64,000 nt of DNA. Origin: Scleromitrula shiraiana. Its lineage: Eukaryota; Ascomycota; Leotiomycetes; Helotiales; Sclerotiniaceae. The DNA is taken from assembly GCA_028455995.1 (NCBI GenBank), contig JABELC010000013.1:496001-560000 (forward strand), in the 5' to 3' direction. Position 1 is the stretch's first letter; each line of letters begins with the position of its first letter. The notes below the pieces were generated by a model, which saw nothing but the letters and a program-made list of their open reading frames with translations, did no database searches and was not told the origin of the DNA. Shown here one piece after another: positions 1 to 12,800 of this stretch. Position numbers and translations under genes: made by a program.

Positions 1-863
1 GCGGGACAGACAGTTCGAGTTTAGCTACTTTGGGTATCATCAAGGGAATTCCGACACCGCTGGATCTGATATCGATTACGCAAGGAGAAACGAGGACGCT
101 CAGTTTTCTATCTCAATCCCTTGGTATTATAGCTGAAGCGGATTTGGCTACGGAACATATCAGGTGGATGGGAGATGCGCGATTTTACTATGGATATATG
201 GAGAGACTTTTTGGAAAAGCTGTTTATCCCTGCGATATTGCTGTTAAGGTTGCCATAGAAGACAAACAAAGCATTAGAGAACATTATAGAGGAGAGAAGG
301 TAAATTACGAGCCGGCAAGCGAGAGAAGGGGTTATAAATATCTTTTGGACGACGATGCTTCTGCAAGTAGCGGAATGGATGATGGATTGCCTCCACTGAG
401 ATACGGTACTGTTAACGACAAGCTACCCGAGGGGTGGGAAATGGTTCCCTATGATAAACTGGGAAACTTTTATAGTGGAAATGTGAGTTTGTTGTCCACC
501 AAGAGATATGACTCTCAATACTAATAACTACAGATGGCTTTCATGGCATCCGATCTCAATTTCTTCCCCGCAGCACTCCCCAACGATGGATACATGGATT
601 TGATATGTGTCAATGGCGATATAAGTCTTCTCTCGGCAATCGACATGATGTTTGCAGTTGACTCGGGCAAGTTTTACGACTTGCCCTTTGTATGGTATAG
701 AAAGATCCTCGGATACAGAATTATTCCGAAACAAGGAGACGGTTACATCAGTATAGACGGTGAACGGGTTCCTTTTCAGCCCTTTCAGGCTGAGGTACAT
801 AAAGGTTTGGGTACGGTGCTTTCGAAGAGTGGTCATATGTATGAAGCGCCTGGACCTATTTGA
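1..863 (+). CDS. LCB4: Sphingoid long-chain-base kinase (C-terminal part; 5' end outside window)
   Basis: This is the 3' part of a diacylglycerol-kinase-fold lipid kinase that phosphorylates sphingoid bases (LCB4/LCB5/sphingosine kinase family). The window opens in frame with the family motif GTDSSSLATLGIIKGIPTPL. It continues through LATEHIRWMGDARFYYG to the C-terminal block SIDGERVPFQPFQAEVH, which is highly characteristic. One 51-bp intron at 483-533 (donor GTGAGT, branch-like CTAATAAC, acceptor CAG) joins FYSGN to MAFMASDLNFFPAALPNDGY, restoring the conserved NFFPAALPNDG stretch in phase 0. The stop is TGA at 861-863. The ATP-binding N-terminal half is not in the window. The family call is confident; the choice between the LCB4 and LCB5 names is arbitrary. 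Confidence 0.9.
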
Positions 864-1282
864 TATTTTTTGTTTATTTAAAAACGTTATATTTCATTTA
901 AATGTATTCAGGGGTAAAATAGGATGGCGGGCATGGTATGATATGGCATGGGAAAGATCAGGCAGTGGCGTTCTTTTTTTATTCTTTCTTCTGATTCAAA
1001 ATTTTGTGGGCATATCTTCATAGTTCGATCTCAAATGATACCCAAGATAGATCGCATATGCAATTTGGTTTAGATTGTGAATTTTGGTGGATGGCATTAG
1101 GGGTCTGTATAATTTTTTACTCTTAAGAAATGAAAAATTCGACTTTTACATTTGGATATTGCCAATGATGGATGACCGTAACGCCTTTGACGCCGTGACC
1201 TTTTCTATACTTATATGATCCACTCCTTTCAAAAGTATCAAAAACGAGAGGTATTTTCTTATACCGCATCATTCCTCAATCC
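864..1282. other. Intergenic gap between two convergent genes
   Basis: About 420 bp of 3' flank between the convergent lipid kinase and RRP1 genes. Only short AT-rich tracts and low-complexity open stretches are visible. I see no gene, tRNA or repeat here. Confidence 0.5.
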
Positions 1283-2196
1283 TCAATCCTCGATCCCACC
1301 CCATCCATCCTCGCCCTCGTCCTCGTCATCGTCATCATCTTTCTCCTCCCCACTCTTCTCCTCAACATCCATTTCATCCACACTCTGCTCCACCTTTTCG
1401 TTTCCCGGTAACCTCTCATCAGCCAACGCCTCCTTCGCCTTCGTCCTCACGATCTTATTAATAGACTCCTTCTGCAATTTCCTCAACGGCTCCAGCAATC
1501 TCTCCACCCTCCTCATCCCCTCATCACTCCCTACCACATCCTCCTTCAACATCCCCACCCTCTCCATCTCATCCACCCAAATATCCACCACATGAAACCT
1601 CATCCCATTTGGAACCCTCATCTGCCCCTCCCCAACCCAACAAGGAATCTCCTCCAGCACCCCCACCACCCCCTCCGCCACCTCCCTCTCCCCCTTCTTC
1701 TTCCCCCCCTCCTTCTCACCAAAAACCTGAAACCCAGCCGCCAAAAACCTCCTCACCAGTAGCAAAAATTTCTCCATCCGTAACACATCGATTCGCTCCC
1801 ATTCCTTCTTCATGATTTCCCAAAAGCCGCGGTAGAATCCGACGATTTTGTTGGAGGGGAGATCCGAGAGGATGTTGGCGAGTGCGCTGGCGAGACTTTG
1901 TTGTGGTAAGGGGCGGTCGCACATCCACATGCAGTAGAAGAGGCCGGAGTGCAGTTTTAGGTAGTCGAGGGGGGTGAGGTCGCGGGCGGAGGAGAGGTAG
2001 GTTTTTAGGGAGAGGAGGGCTCGGTCGCGGGTGGGTTTGTCTGGGTAGAAGGGAAAGGAGGTCAGTTTTTTCTTTGGAGGGAGGGGTGGGTGAATTTGGG
2101 GGTTTTGCGATTGTTGCGACAGGAAAGGAAGATATAATATAACATACCATTTGCAGCCAATTCCTTGACTAACTTAGTATCACGGATATCCCCCAT
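1283..2196 (-). CDS. RRP1: Nucleolar rRNA-processing protein RRP1/Nop52
   Basis: A nucleolar Nop52/RRP1 family protein that acts in processing of 27S pre-rRNA toward the large ribosomal subunit. Exon 1 (2148-2196) encodes MGDIRDTKLVKELAAN and ends at a GTATGT donor. A 107-bp intron (2041-2147, acceptor CAG) joins in phase 1 to exon 2 (1283-2040). The junction restores the family motif NDKPTRDRALLSLKTYL, followed by LDYLKLHSGLFYCMWMCDRP. The spliced CDS is 268 codons. The core is helical HEAT-like sequence, and the C-terminal third ends in an acidic Asp/Glu tail typical of nucleolar proteins. It is transcribed divergently from the histone methyltransferase gene across about 370 bp. Confidence is high because the splice join recreates the conserved N-terminal block. 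Confidence 0.93.
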
Positions 2197-2565
2197 TGTA
2201 ATTGATTTCTTCAGTCCTTTTGTCTCGATAACCAGAGTTTCTCTTTGCTTTGTCCTATCTTGCCTTCTTGCTTGCCGTGAAAATAGGTTAAAAAAATAAA
2301 CTGTCTCCCAGCTACATATAAATTTTATTTATCCTCATAGACCATGAGATTTTGATTTTGGGGAAAAAATAAAAATTCTGCCCCTCCACCTCGCTCAAGG
2401 CGGTCAACCGATAAAGTCGAATCAAATTCTAAAATTCTAAAATTCATCGGTCCGGAGCTTACCCATCCTCCGACATCATCATTAGATCTTTTTGACTATT
2501 GGTTAGTAAAATGGCCATCTAGATTCTTTCATCCATCAGACTACCTTCATTTTGTTTCAGTAAAA
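2197..2565. promoter_or_regulatory. Divergent intergenic region between RRP1 and the DIM-5-type gene
   Basis: About 370 bp separate the start codons of two divergently transcribed genes, so both promoters must lie here (inferred from layout). It contains a direct repeat of the 8-mer TTCTAAAA near 2429-2445. No specific binding site was identified with confidence. Confidence 0.5.
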
Positions 2566-4072
2566 ATGGCGTCAACTTATAAACAGCACTATTTTGAGCA
2601 TCATAAGTTGGTAAGTTATCTTTTGTTATTCACGTGATTGTTTTCATTTTGCCTTTTTTGTTTTTGGGAGAGTGTGTGTGATTATTTAGTTGTTTCTCGA
2701 GGTAGTTTTAGGTCTTTTGAAGTCTTGGTTGAAGTCAATTGAGACTTTGCAGATTGAGACTTTTGGAGGACATAGCTTTTTCTCTCTTTTTTAATCCGAG
2801 ATTTCTTGGTGTTGTCTAGTAGGGCTATTCAAGCTATCTTCTCTTGTTCCCTCTCTTCTGGGTTATCACCTTAAGGAATGAGGAATTCCGTTTGTTCGCT
2901 TGAGAGAGAAACGATAGCTTCATATCAAAGCTGAGATGAGAGAGAGGGAACTCTCGGTCTTGCGCATTTAAGATCTCCATTTATGGTCACATTGCCATCG
3001 TTCATCTATTTTCAATGCCTTTTTGAAGACTGAATCATTCAGCAATTCTCTGGTATTCGCTTGATCATTCTCTCAATATGCTTCTTACTTACGGCTTCAA
3101 AATTACCAACTTTTCCAGTAGAACGAAAACTAATCACATCATCTTAGCCATCTCCCACTAATTGCCATTGGTGCCAAATTCGTGGCTTCACTAATGCCGA
3201 GCAATCGCCAATATCCATCGTCAATAAAGATGACAACGTGACTCTACCTGCAGATTTCACATTCATTCAAAAGTCAATCCTTCGGGACGGGGTCGTTCGA
3301 TCCGATTTAGCATTCCGCCTCGGCTGCGAATGCAAAAACAGCATTTCTTGCCGTGGAAATTCATGTCATTGCCAACAGGATAGCGAAGACAACCAATATG
3401 CCTATATTCCAGATGGAAATAGCAAGGATTGCTTGAAGCAGGAGTTACTTGAGAGTGTTGCACCTATTTATGAATGTCATGAAGCTTGTGCCTGTGATGA
3501 GTCTTGTGGTAATCGAGTTGTGGAACGAGGTAGAAAGATCCCATTGCAAATCTTTCGCACTGATGGTCGTGGTTGGGGTAGGATTCTCTTTCTTCGTTTT
3601 ACTTGAGATATACTAATTAACCGTAGGTGTTCGAAGCAAATTTCCAATAAAAGCAGGTGCATTCATTGATTGCTACATTGGAGAAATCATCACCGCCGAA
3701 GAAGCGAATAAACGTCGCGGTGCCGCCATCATCAGCGAGAGAAAAGATCTCTATCTCTTCGACTTGGACAAATTCACGGACCCAGAAAGTGCCGACGAAA
3801 CATTACGTGGGGATCCGTACGTTATCGATGGTGAATTTTACGCCGGACCTAGCAGATTCTTTAATCACTCCTGCGAACCAAATATGAGAATCTTCGCTCG
3901 AGTTGGTGATCATTCGGAAAAGAATTTGCATGATCTTGCTTTTTTCGCTACTGAGGATATTCGACCGATGACTGAACTTACGTTTGATTATGTTGATGGG
4001 AAGGATGACGGGCAACAGGGTAGTGAGAAGTGTTTGTGTGGGGCTAAGTCGTGCAGAGGCTGGCTTTGGTAG
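2566..4072 (+). CDS. dim-5: DIM-5/KMT1-type histone H3 lysine-9 methyltransferase
   Basis: A small SET-domain enzyme that trimethylates H3K9. In Neurospora this mark directs DNA methylation to RIP-mutated DNA. Exons are 2566-2610, 3148-3577 and 3627-4072, giving 306 codons. Exon 1 encodes MASTYKQHYFEHHKL and ends at GTAAGT. A long 537-bp intron follows, then an exon beginning PSPTNCHWCQIRGF, which matches the DIM-5 N-terminal Cys/Trp block. A 49-bp intron joins GRGWG to VRSKFPIKAG in phase 1. Visible features are a pre-SET Cys cluster (GCECK...CHC...CACDESCGNRVV), the SET motif RFFNHSCEPN, and ELTFDYV. The Phe in that last motif is at the position that permits trimethylation in DIM-5. The post-SET is CLCGAKSCRG. 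Length is close to Neurospora DIM-5. The only oddity is the unusually long first intron. Confidence 0.95.
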
Positions 4073-5396
4073 ATTATTGATTGGTTGATGATGGGATTGA
4101 TGGAAATACAAAATTGGAATGATGATAGTTTGATTATTTAAACGCGATGATACCCAATAGTTATATAGTTTTGGCGCATTTGGAGTTTAAGTTCCTTCTT
4201 CTCAACATCTACTAACACGAAAAGGTATGGCTCTCTGGGGGAGTGGATCCTAGATGAGATTAAGGATGTAACAATACAAAACTTAGAAGTCTTCTGGATA
4301 TAGTTTGGATGATTGTGTGGATATCTACAGATATACTAGTTGAGTATTACAATAGAATGTACTTGCGCGAAAACTAACCTCGGAGACATTACTATCAAGT
4401 ATAAAAATAGGGGAAGCGAAGCCCCGAAGAACTATCTACTAGTGAGCGATACCATACAACAAGGTACAACGCATCAGCAGGAAATGAAAATAACTTCAAA
4501 CCTCAAACTATAATCGGGATTTACAGTACCATAGAAACTGACATATTTAGTTTCCTTTTCTCCTTTTTTGTTCGAGGTTTGAATATGAAAAGTATGCTTG
4601 AGGTATGTATGTATGTATATATACCGAATTTTTTATGTTGATCAACCAATACAAATATTACAGAGAGATGGATAAATGCCTGTGAGAAACGCAATAATCC
4701 AAATGGTTTATTCCTACTCTGATTTTCGATGATTGCTAGCTGAAGAAGGGGATTTAATAGTTTCATTTCAGGGGAGGATGGGTGGAGTATTCTGAGAACT
4801 GAAACATATACATTGAGATCGGTGACATGCAATTGCTTAGAGGGCATAAGGGGACTGTGTTTCTATAGTGAAAGGAGTCAATTCAACGCCATGTGGCAAA
4901 GCGTTGGAGGGTATGAATAGATATACGCGTGAAATATATAGTAGTAAATATGCGGTAACATTGTCTACTTGATAGGGAAATTTTCAGATTGACGAGTTCT
5001 CATTCGATGTTGAATCAGGCGTAACCGAACATTAAAATAAAGAAGTGAGGATAATACTTAAACACCTGAAGCCAGACTTGAACCTGAACCCTAAAGCATG
5101 AACTCTAATACTAGAACGGCTATGCATTCATTCATTCTATTGTCCTCATTGAGATTCTACTTCTTTATTAATAAATTACTTTCATGAGATATAATCTCAT
5201 CCAATATCAGATATCATAAATACAAAAAAAGATCCATCACCATAAATACATCTATCAACCGATGAGTAAAACGCCACGTAATGCCTATCAGAATCCCATC
5301 CCTAAACTCCAGTTTTACAACTGTGGGTATGCAAATACAATAAATGGCGAAGATGATTCCTCTCTTCCTCCTCCTCTTTTCCTTTCTCATTTCTCA
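4073..5396. other. Long intergenic region, no gene seen
   Basis: About 1.3 kb between two convergent genes. A minus-strand open stretch at 4521-4847 has no recognisable protein character. The rest is AT-biased, with a short TATG/TATA run near 4603-4625. I see no tRNA or mobile element. Confidence 0.5.
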
Positions 5397-6874
5397 TTAT
5401 AATGGCGGTCGATCATAATAAACATCAAATTCTCGTTTAATATGAATCCCATCCAATCTACCACCCCCATTACCACCCCCATCATCACGTTCATCTTCCC
5501 TCTCCCGATCCCTAATATAAGCTCTATCCGGCTTCTTAAACATACTCTCTCTCGAATCCGTCCTCAAAACCCCCTTCCTCCCACCCCCATCCCCACCTAT
5601 CTCCTCCACATCATGATCCCTCCGAACCAAATGTCCAATATGCATAAACCCCAACCCAGCATCACTTCCCAGCCTCTTAAACCGTCCTTTCACACTAGTA
5701 AGACCCACACCTCCCGCAACACCACCAATCCATCCTCCTCCCTCTCCACCCCGCTGTAATTCAATATCGCCTCCCATCTCACCACCATAATTTGTCGACT
5801 CTGGTCGTCCATTCCCGGCAGCGGCTATTCCTCCTTTGAATCCGGAATTCGCGGATTGCCGGAGGATGTTGAAGAGCGGGCGGCAGGCGGGGAGACATGC
5901 GGCGATTATGTACATGCTTGTTTCTAGAATGGTGTAGAGAGCGAGGTCAACGGCGGCCCAGGATATATCGGGTAAGAGGGGTTGTTTGGCGAAAGTTACG
6001 AATCGAAGAATAGATGTTGCTAGACCGCTTTAAGAATTAAGTGTTAGTCGGAAATTTGGAAGTTGGTATTTATTGGTCAAGGGATTGAGATTAGGAAGAT
6101 TAATTGATATCAGATGATAAAATAACAAACGAACCTGGACCCCGTGAGGAGAGTGATACACAAACCAACTTTCATCTTCCTATTCATATTCAAAGTCCAA
6201 ATAAACGGTATCGGTAACAAAAGCATGATCAAATCCGTAATAATATTTGGTAAACTAGCGTAGAGAAACAATTTCTCAATATCGAAGTGACATTTCCCAT
6301 CCACAATCGATTTATCCCAGAAATAATTCACCGGCGTGCATTGGAAAAGGATCATGAAGATGAGGATCGTGGATGATATGACTATAAAGTAGAAGATGGA
6401 GTAGGTGACGAATCGATAGAAGGGAATTCGGAATATTCGAAGATACATGGCGAGGATAGAGAGTTTAGGGAAAGTGACCGCAATGGCGTAGGTCAGGGGG
6501 AAGAATATTAGGAGTTTAGCCAGTGATATGAGTTTCTCGGGGTCGTCCTCTGATACTGCTTCAACATGATGGCCTATGCCACAATAATTGATTCCAACTG
6601 TGTATAAATACATGTTAGATAACCCTGCGTCTCTACCCCTTAAAAATTAAGACTTACCGAGACCCAATGCAGCTAACAGTAAAGAAAATATCAAAGCTGG
6701 TACCATGAGATAGTCATCCCACCCTCGAGGTGTATTATGAAGCCATCTCGAAGTAAACCGGGCCAGAACGAAGAATATAATCAATGCCATACAGCTAGTA
6801 CATGTTGCTACAAGTCTGTGACCGCTATATGCTGTCATATATTCTGGTGTTGGGAGCACTAGTACAGACGCCAT
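5397..6874 (-). CDS. Fungal rhodopsin-domain seven-helix integral membrane protein
   Basis: An integral membrane protein of the large fungal family with a rhodopsin-like/PTH11-related seven-helix domain. Exons are 6658-6874, 6135-6597 and 5397-6027, total 436 codons. The 60-bp intron joins GLG to GINYCGIGHHV. The 107-bp intron has a GTTCGT donor and joins LLTGS to SGLATSILRF. Motifs typical of the family are visible: FTSRWLHNTPRGWDDYL after helix 1, KLSILAMYLRIF, CTPVNYFWD with GKCHF in the extracellular loop, LPNIITDLIMLLLPIPFIW, and LETSMYIIAACLPACRPLF as the last helix. The cytosolic tail of about 160 residues is Gly-rich and low in complexity. Ligand and signalling role are unknown. Some family members act in host or surface sensing, but nothing here shows that. 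Confidence 0.85.
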
Positions 6875-9838
6875 GACTTTACAAAATCTCCAACAATTTC
6901 ATGAATTCCTCTTCAGTTATGTAAGTTCTTTGAGTGTCTTATGCCCTTTCGTTGGATTGTTTGTTTCTGACTTCGACCTTTCCTTGGAACCTCATACCAC
7001 CATGAATTCCAACTTCAATCCTTCCTCTTCGAGCAATGCTGTGCCGTTTTTCTGAATACAGAAACTTACAGTGAATCGTCGTTGGCAGGTTTTCATTCGA
7101 TTCACGTACACATTGTTAATGTTGTCGTCCTAAGCATATTCTATTATCTGATCTTGTCTCTCACGAAAAAGATACTTCGAAACCAGAAGTTGAAAAGAAG
7201 GAGAAAAGAAGTTTCGAATTTGAGAAAGAAGGTTATTATTGCCCTAGTAGTATTCGATTTGCAGGATCGATTTGGCCGGAAGAACAAGAAGATTTTTCAT
7301 ATGAGTAAAAAAGAAGAAGCTACATGATCCTACGAATTTCCTCGTTCTCTCAAAGACCATAATAATTTGGTGTTATTATTGGTCAGTGATGATAATGACA
7401 ACTCCAATGCAACCTACATACTACAAATTTCAGAGAATGGATCCTCTGAAGAGGGCAGTTGGATAAGACATATACTGTAAGCCTGTCAATCTTGCAGGAC
7501 TTCTGGATAGTTAACGTCGTATTTACGCCGTAGTGTCGCAGCCTTGCAGGAATACGGTTGTGGTTGCTTAAATAGGGTACCCATGCTTTGCAAGGAAGAA
7601 CTCTTGAAGATTTGTTGACTTGTGGGGTTCTGGTGGCGAGGAATAATTTCTTGCTTGCATTGTTTGCAGCTATCAAGAGGCGCAATTTAAGGGGCCGCAA
7701 CGGCACGAGCTCGGGGAAAATCTTGCTTACCGTGCGTACTTGGCCTCGATATAAGAGCCGTTGTGGCTCTTTTTTCTTTTTCATGACGGGAAGTGTGCGG
7801 ATAGCCACCGAAATTCTTCAAAAACATATCGGACGAATCCCACTATTAAGACTGGATCCTTTTGCATGACCTGATTACACTGTGGTAATGGTGTTTGACG
7901 ATTCCCCCATCCCTGTACTGCACGTGGGTGGAGGGTTACATATTCACACCCTCTTGTGCCTGCATATTATTTAGTCCCATCCGATTTGACCACTTGATCA
8001 GGACTATGAATCCTGCGAACAGGTTGAACTTGGATTCGATAGGAACACGAAGGTATGAAAAGTATGTATTTCCTGCTTGTGGGGATTACCCGGTCGATGA
8101 TCGTACGAATAAGTAAAAAGTCTCATGCTCTTCGCGCGGTGTAAAATTGTCCCAAAAATGCACCTGTCTGGCATAGTAAAAGTTTCAAGTTTTCTTGAGC
8201 ACGAGAGAGCACGAGGTATGTAGATGTACGGCTCAATTGAAAAGAACTCACAGCTCATAACCATTTTTAGGTTTCGGTGAGATGAAGGGAGACGCGTATC
8301 CTAGCCATTTATCTGATGACATACCGAGGCCGAGCGAAGGCCAAGACTAAGACAAACTCCGTTTATTTTGATTCCGATAAGAACAGTCCAATGGTTTTGT
8401 ACGTACAAGGACGAGAGTTTATGATGGAGAGAATCGGCGTGACCGTGTATCGCAATGAAACTCACTTAGCTGATTCTCCGGTCAGCGGGGTCACGAAGCT
8501 CGAGGGAAGCTTCCTTCGTTCGGTTTAGGTGACCTTGCGTGATTAGCTTTGTAAGTGGATATTGTACGAGCTTATTGATCTCAGTGGTTGTGATTAATTA
8601 GTTATCTAAGAAAGATGTAGATTGCAAATGTAGACTCCAGAAAAAATGGATGCAATACCTACTATGTGGGTAGGTAGGATAGGGGCCGTATAGAATCCAT
8701 TACCATCAAAAAGTAATACTAACCCAATTGTCTTCTCTTCCCGTACACATCTAACTCATACGGTTAGTGACAGTATATGATAATTTAAACCCGATAAAAT
8801 GAAAACACTTACGACACAGAGAGCACCACACACATGTCCGCCCCACAACCCCCAAGAAGGAGCTCCGCTTTCTTCTAGAAGACAATATGTATGCTCATCA
8901 ATGACGCTCTTTCTTGCATTCATTTAATTCGATTCGATTATCGCCAGCCCCCCCGACCAGGATCTTGACCGGGACCTATTCCTTGGAAGAAGTACTTTGC
9001 TTTAGAATATTCTGCACCAGCTGCAGTAATTGAATATTGCAGTGCAGATCAATCAATCGCCCTCTTTAGCGTGAATTGTATATATTCATAATAGATTTAG
9101 ACGCAGAGAATTTCGCGTTTGGGCTCGGTAGTAAATAGACCATCATAATAAACTATAGATTTGAGTACAATACATACCTTTTTGCAGCATCTTTCGTTAT
9201 TGTATCGAATGCATGGTTTCATGTTACTTCGAATATTCTGGATTGTAGTGAGAGAAGATGAATGGATAATAGAGATAGCGGTTGAGGATCTTGTCCAGTT
9301 AAATAAATAGCATAGCAATAAAACTGCGATAATAATACTCATCATACTTTGGCAAGATACACAAAGTGGTATTGGAGTTCAAAACAATGGTCACAACATC
9401 GGAATAACACATTACAAGAAAGTAGGATATATAGGTAAGACACACAAGAAATATCATATTTAGTATTTGATTCGGTCTCATCTCACCGCTTTTATTAAAG
9501 CAGATAATGCAATAGAAGTAATAGTAGTAAAGCGTTATTAGGCCATACGACAACGGACTAGGTATTTCCGTAGGTATCCCATCCCATCAAGGGACAACAT
9601 AATAGACTAGCAGTAAGTAAAAGAAGAACGCGAAGAAGCAGATAGAAGAGCTCGCAAAGTTGTTCATGAGAAAGCTAGCGAGCTTTTTGAATTGCTTCTC
9701 CATGCAAGTCCATGCAAGATGCATACACCGATTAGAAGAGATGAAGACACAGATAGATTCCAAGAAGCGAGTTTTGTGTATCGAATTAAGAGAATTGGAT
9801 AGCAGCGAAAATAAGCTATGCTAAGCTAAATGCGGAAT
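6875..9838. other. Nearly 3-kb gene-poor stretch
   Basis: Only short, mutually overlapping open frames on both strands are present, for example 7383-7808 minus against 7588-7869 plus. None has recognisable protein motifs, splice-supported extension or family resemblance. Composition is normal rather than RIP-like. It may hold the rhodopsin-gene promoter, the NST1 3' UTR and possibly non-coding transcripts. I found no tRNA-like B-box. Confidence 0.5.
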
Positions 9839-12800
9839 TTAAAAACCACCAGCTGGAGATAAACCAGGAGGTCCGACTGGATACCTGGATGCTCCAACGC
9901 CAGCAATAGGACTTCCAATCTCACCCGGGGCACCAACAGGTCGATAACTTTGGGGTGGTGCATCACTCTCATAGCGCACTTGGTGCTTACCATTGGCACT
10001 AGAGCGGATTTCAAATGTACCGCCGCCATTCATAGGGTTGCCTTCAGTATCGCAAATGTCGAGTAACTCCTTCTCGGAAACTGGCTCCTCCCTAGGTGGA
10101 TTGAGATGATCAACTTGGTCTTTGATAGCATCAATATCGTACCATCCATCTTGCGTAGTATTTTCCAGACTCTTACATGCAAGACAAATCATTAATCGAA
10201 CAGCCACCGATCGGGGTTGGGACAGTCGCAAAGGTGGCGGTCCGCCAAAATTGCTGCCAAAGGGCAATGGTGAATTTATACCTGAGCCCCAGTTGGCTGC
10301 CATATAGCTGTTTCCCGGTAAAGAGGAGGATCCAAACGGATTTGGTGGTGCTCCCCAGGTATTATAGGAATTCATTGGACTACCAAATGTAGTTGAATCC
10401 AAGCCAAAAGGCGATGGTGGAAAAGCCTGCCTACTCATATTGCCAGGAGCGACACTCGAGCGTCGAGCACCAACTCCAGATATTAGTGGTTCGTCCGAAT
10501 CATCCAACAAAGCACTACTACCCAAATGATTATTTGAATCATCAGAATCAGTACTGTTACCATGTTGATTACTAAGTCTCATGCCATGCACAATGCTAGA
10601 TGCTCTTCCAATGGGGGTAGGCCTAGATATGGGCTGGGTTTGTGATGCAGATGTCTGTGTGCCATCGTAAGAACCGGACTGATTGCGTGAGTGGGCTTGT
10701 GACGATGATGCTTCTTTTGGGAGGCCAAAAGGTTGGCTTATACCATTTATACCATTGGGTGGTGGCTGAGAAAATCCAGGTGGTCCATGTTGCATTGGAA
10801 ATCCTCTACCTTGAGATATTTGGTGCATATTAAAAGTAGGCTGGAAAGGCGGCATGCCATTAGGAATCGGGACAGGTCGAAATTGTCCACCTATTGGTTG
10901 TTGATGGGGGAACATTGGATCATGATGCGGTCGACCAAAACCCGGTGGCATCATTGGTATTCCTGGCTGATACCCCAGAGAAATAGGTTGCATTCCAGCA
11001 AATGGACTCTGTGGAATTCCAGGAGGACCTTTCAGACTAGAATGTACCGGGGAAGTAACGTGCGGATGTTGGATGAGGGGATGAAGTATTGGCGTTTTCC
11101 CCGGAGGACCAATTGGACCCGGGCTGGTTGGTAAAGGCGTCATGGAATTGGGAGATATACTAGGCTGTTTCCCTGAAGGAGTCCTGGGCATGATTCCATG
11201 ATGATCTTGCGAATTCGTCCGAAGCTTGATGGGAGTTGGTGCTTTGGGAATAGCAGGCAGCGCAACTGGTATATGCGGCGAGGCTACAGCATGACTTAAA
11301 TTGGGAGTAGGCAATTGATGCAGTCGTTTCGAAGCCTGTGCCGCGGATTGAGCTGCTTGAACGGCAGCCTGCTGAGCTGCAAGCTCTTCGCGTTTCTGCT
11401 GTTCTTTGGCCTCTCGCTCGACTTTTGCTTTGGCTTCTTTCTCTCGCTTCTCTTTCTCTATTCTCTCCTTTCTCTCCTTGGCTTCTCTTTCCTTAGCCTC
11501 CTTCGCTTCTAAAGCCTGGCGTCTGAGTTCCTCTTTCTCCTTCCTCTCTCGCTCCTTGGCCTCACGCTGTTTCCTCTCAAACTCGGCTTGTCGCTCTCGT
11601 TGTTCTTGAAGACGGCGCTGCTTTTCGGCTTCTTTCCGAGAGCGCTCTTCTTCCTCGGCCTTTTTCAGTGCCTCTTTCTTCCTCCGATTCTCCTCTCGTT
11701 TAAGCCTCTGCTCCTCGGCTTTCTTCTCCTCGATTTCCCGAAGAGATGCTTCCTCGGCAGCCTTCTCGGCATCTTTCTTGGCCTTTTCTTCCGCTAAAGC
11801 ACGCTTTTTCTCAAGCATCTTTTCCTTTTTCTTCTGCGCATCTTTGGCTCTCTTTGCTTTCTTCTGTGAATCGGCTCGGCTTTCTTCCTCTAATTCTTCT
11901 AGAAGTTTCTGCTGTCGTTCTTTCGCAACCTTTTCCTTGTAGGCGGTCAATACTCTTTGTTCAAACATTCGAGCAGCGAATATCTGGAACATTCGTCGGC
12001 CTTCCTCCATACGCTGTTCTTCAGTCATGGTGTCCTGTTTCAAGTTAGTACAGGATGGGCAACCACACTGCCCTCCACGTACCATCTCCTCTTCATCGTA
12101 ATCTTCATCTTGGCTATCATACTCCTCTTCATCATCCTCTTCGTCGTCATACTCGTCTTCTTCGGGTGGAGGTGGAGGTTCTTGGCGATTTCCGTTGACA
12201 TTATGATGCATGGAACTCATTGAAGTGTGACTGTAATTGCCGTTGGCATATTGCTCTTTTGCATCTTCCTCTCGGGCCATTCGACGTTCGGCAAGTTGCT
12301 CCATCATCTCAATGAACTTCTTTCCATCATTCTTAAGCAGGTCGTCTGCTACAGTGAGAATACCTCCTTGTACCGTTAGACTATTACCAAAATTAAAAAA
12401 ATCTGTTGCGTGACTTCTTGGGATTTCTTCCGGTTCTTCGTCGCTGTAATCATCTTCGTCCACGTCATCATCGCTATACTCCTCCTCGCCCTCGTCGTCT
12501 TCGTCGTCGTTCAGTTGCTCCACTATCCTACCTCTTGACGGTTGTTGGTTGTTGAAGACTGGGGGTAAACGATTAGGAGGTTGCAAGCCGCTCACAGCGC
12601 CAAACCGGCGTGGTGGGGGCATCATTGGGGGAGGGCCATCGCCTCCTTGATGGTTTGCGTATTGTTCCAGTTCTTCATAGTAAGCATCGTAGAGAACTTC
12701 TAATTCCTCTTCGATTGCGGTTCGCTTACGACCACAAACAGTGCAGCTACAAGAATGTTTTTGTTGTTCTTTCATCTTCTTCAAAACTGCATCCTTTTCT

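Noticed and set aside
1215..1595. Ser/Pro-rich plus-strand frame
   Set aside because: It is antisense to RRP1. The composition is the complement of its acidic and Gly/Glu-rich C-terminus.
4521..4847. 108-codon minus-strand frame with a basic tail
   Set aside because: No family resemblance. It lies in a probable 3' flank over TATG/TATA runs, with no splice or neighbour support.
7383..7869. Overlapping open frames on both strands
   Set aside because: Each is short, lacks motifs and overlaps the other. I could not prefer either as coding.
11315..12223. Several Leu/Phe/Ser-rich plus-strand frames
   Set aside because: Antisense readings of the Lys/Glu/Arg coiled coil and acidic tracts of NST1.
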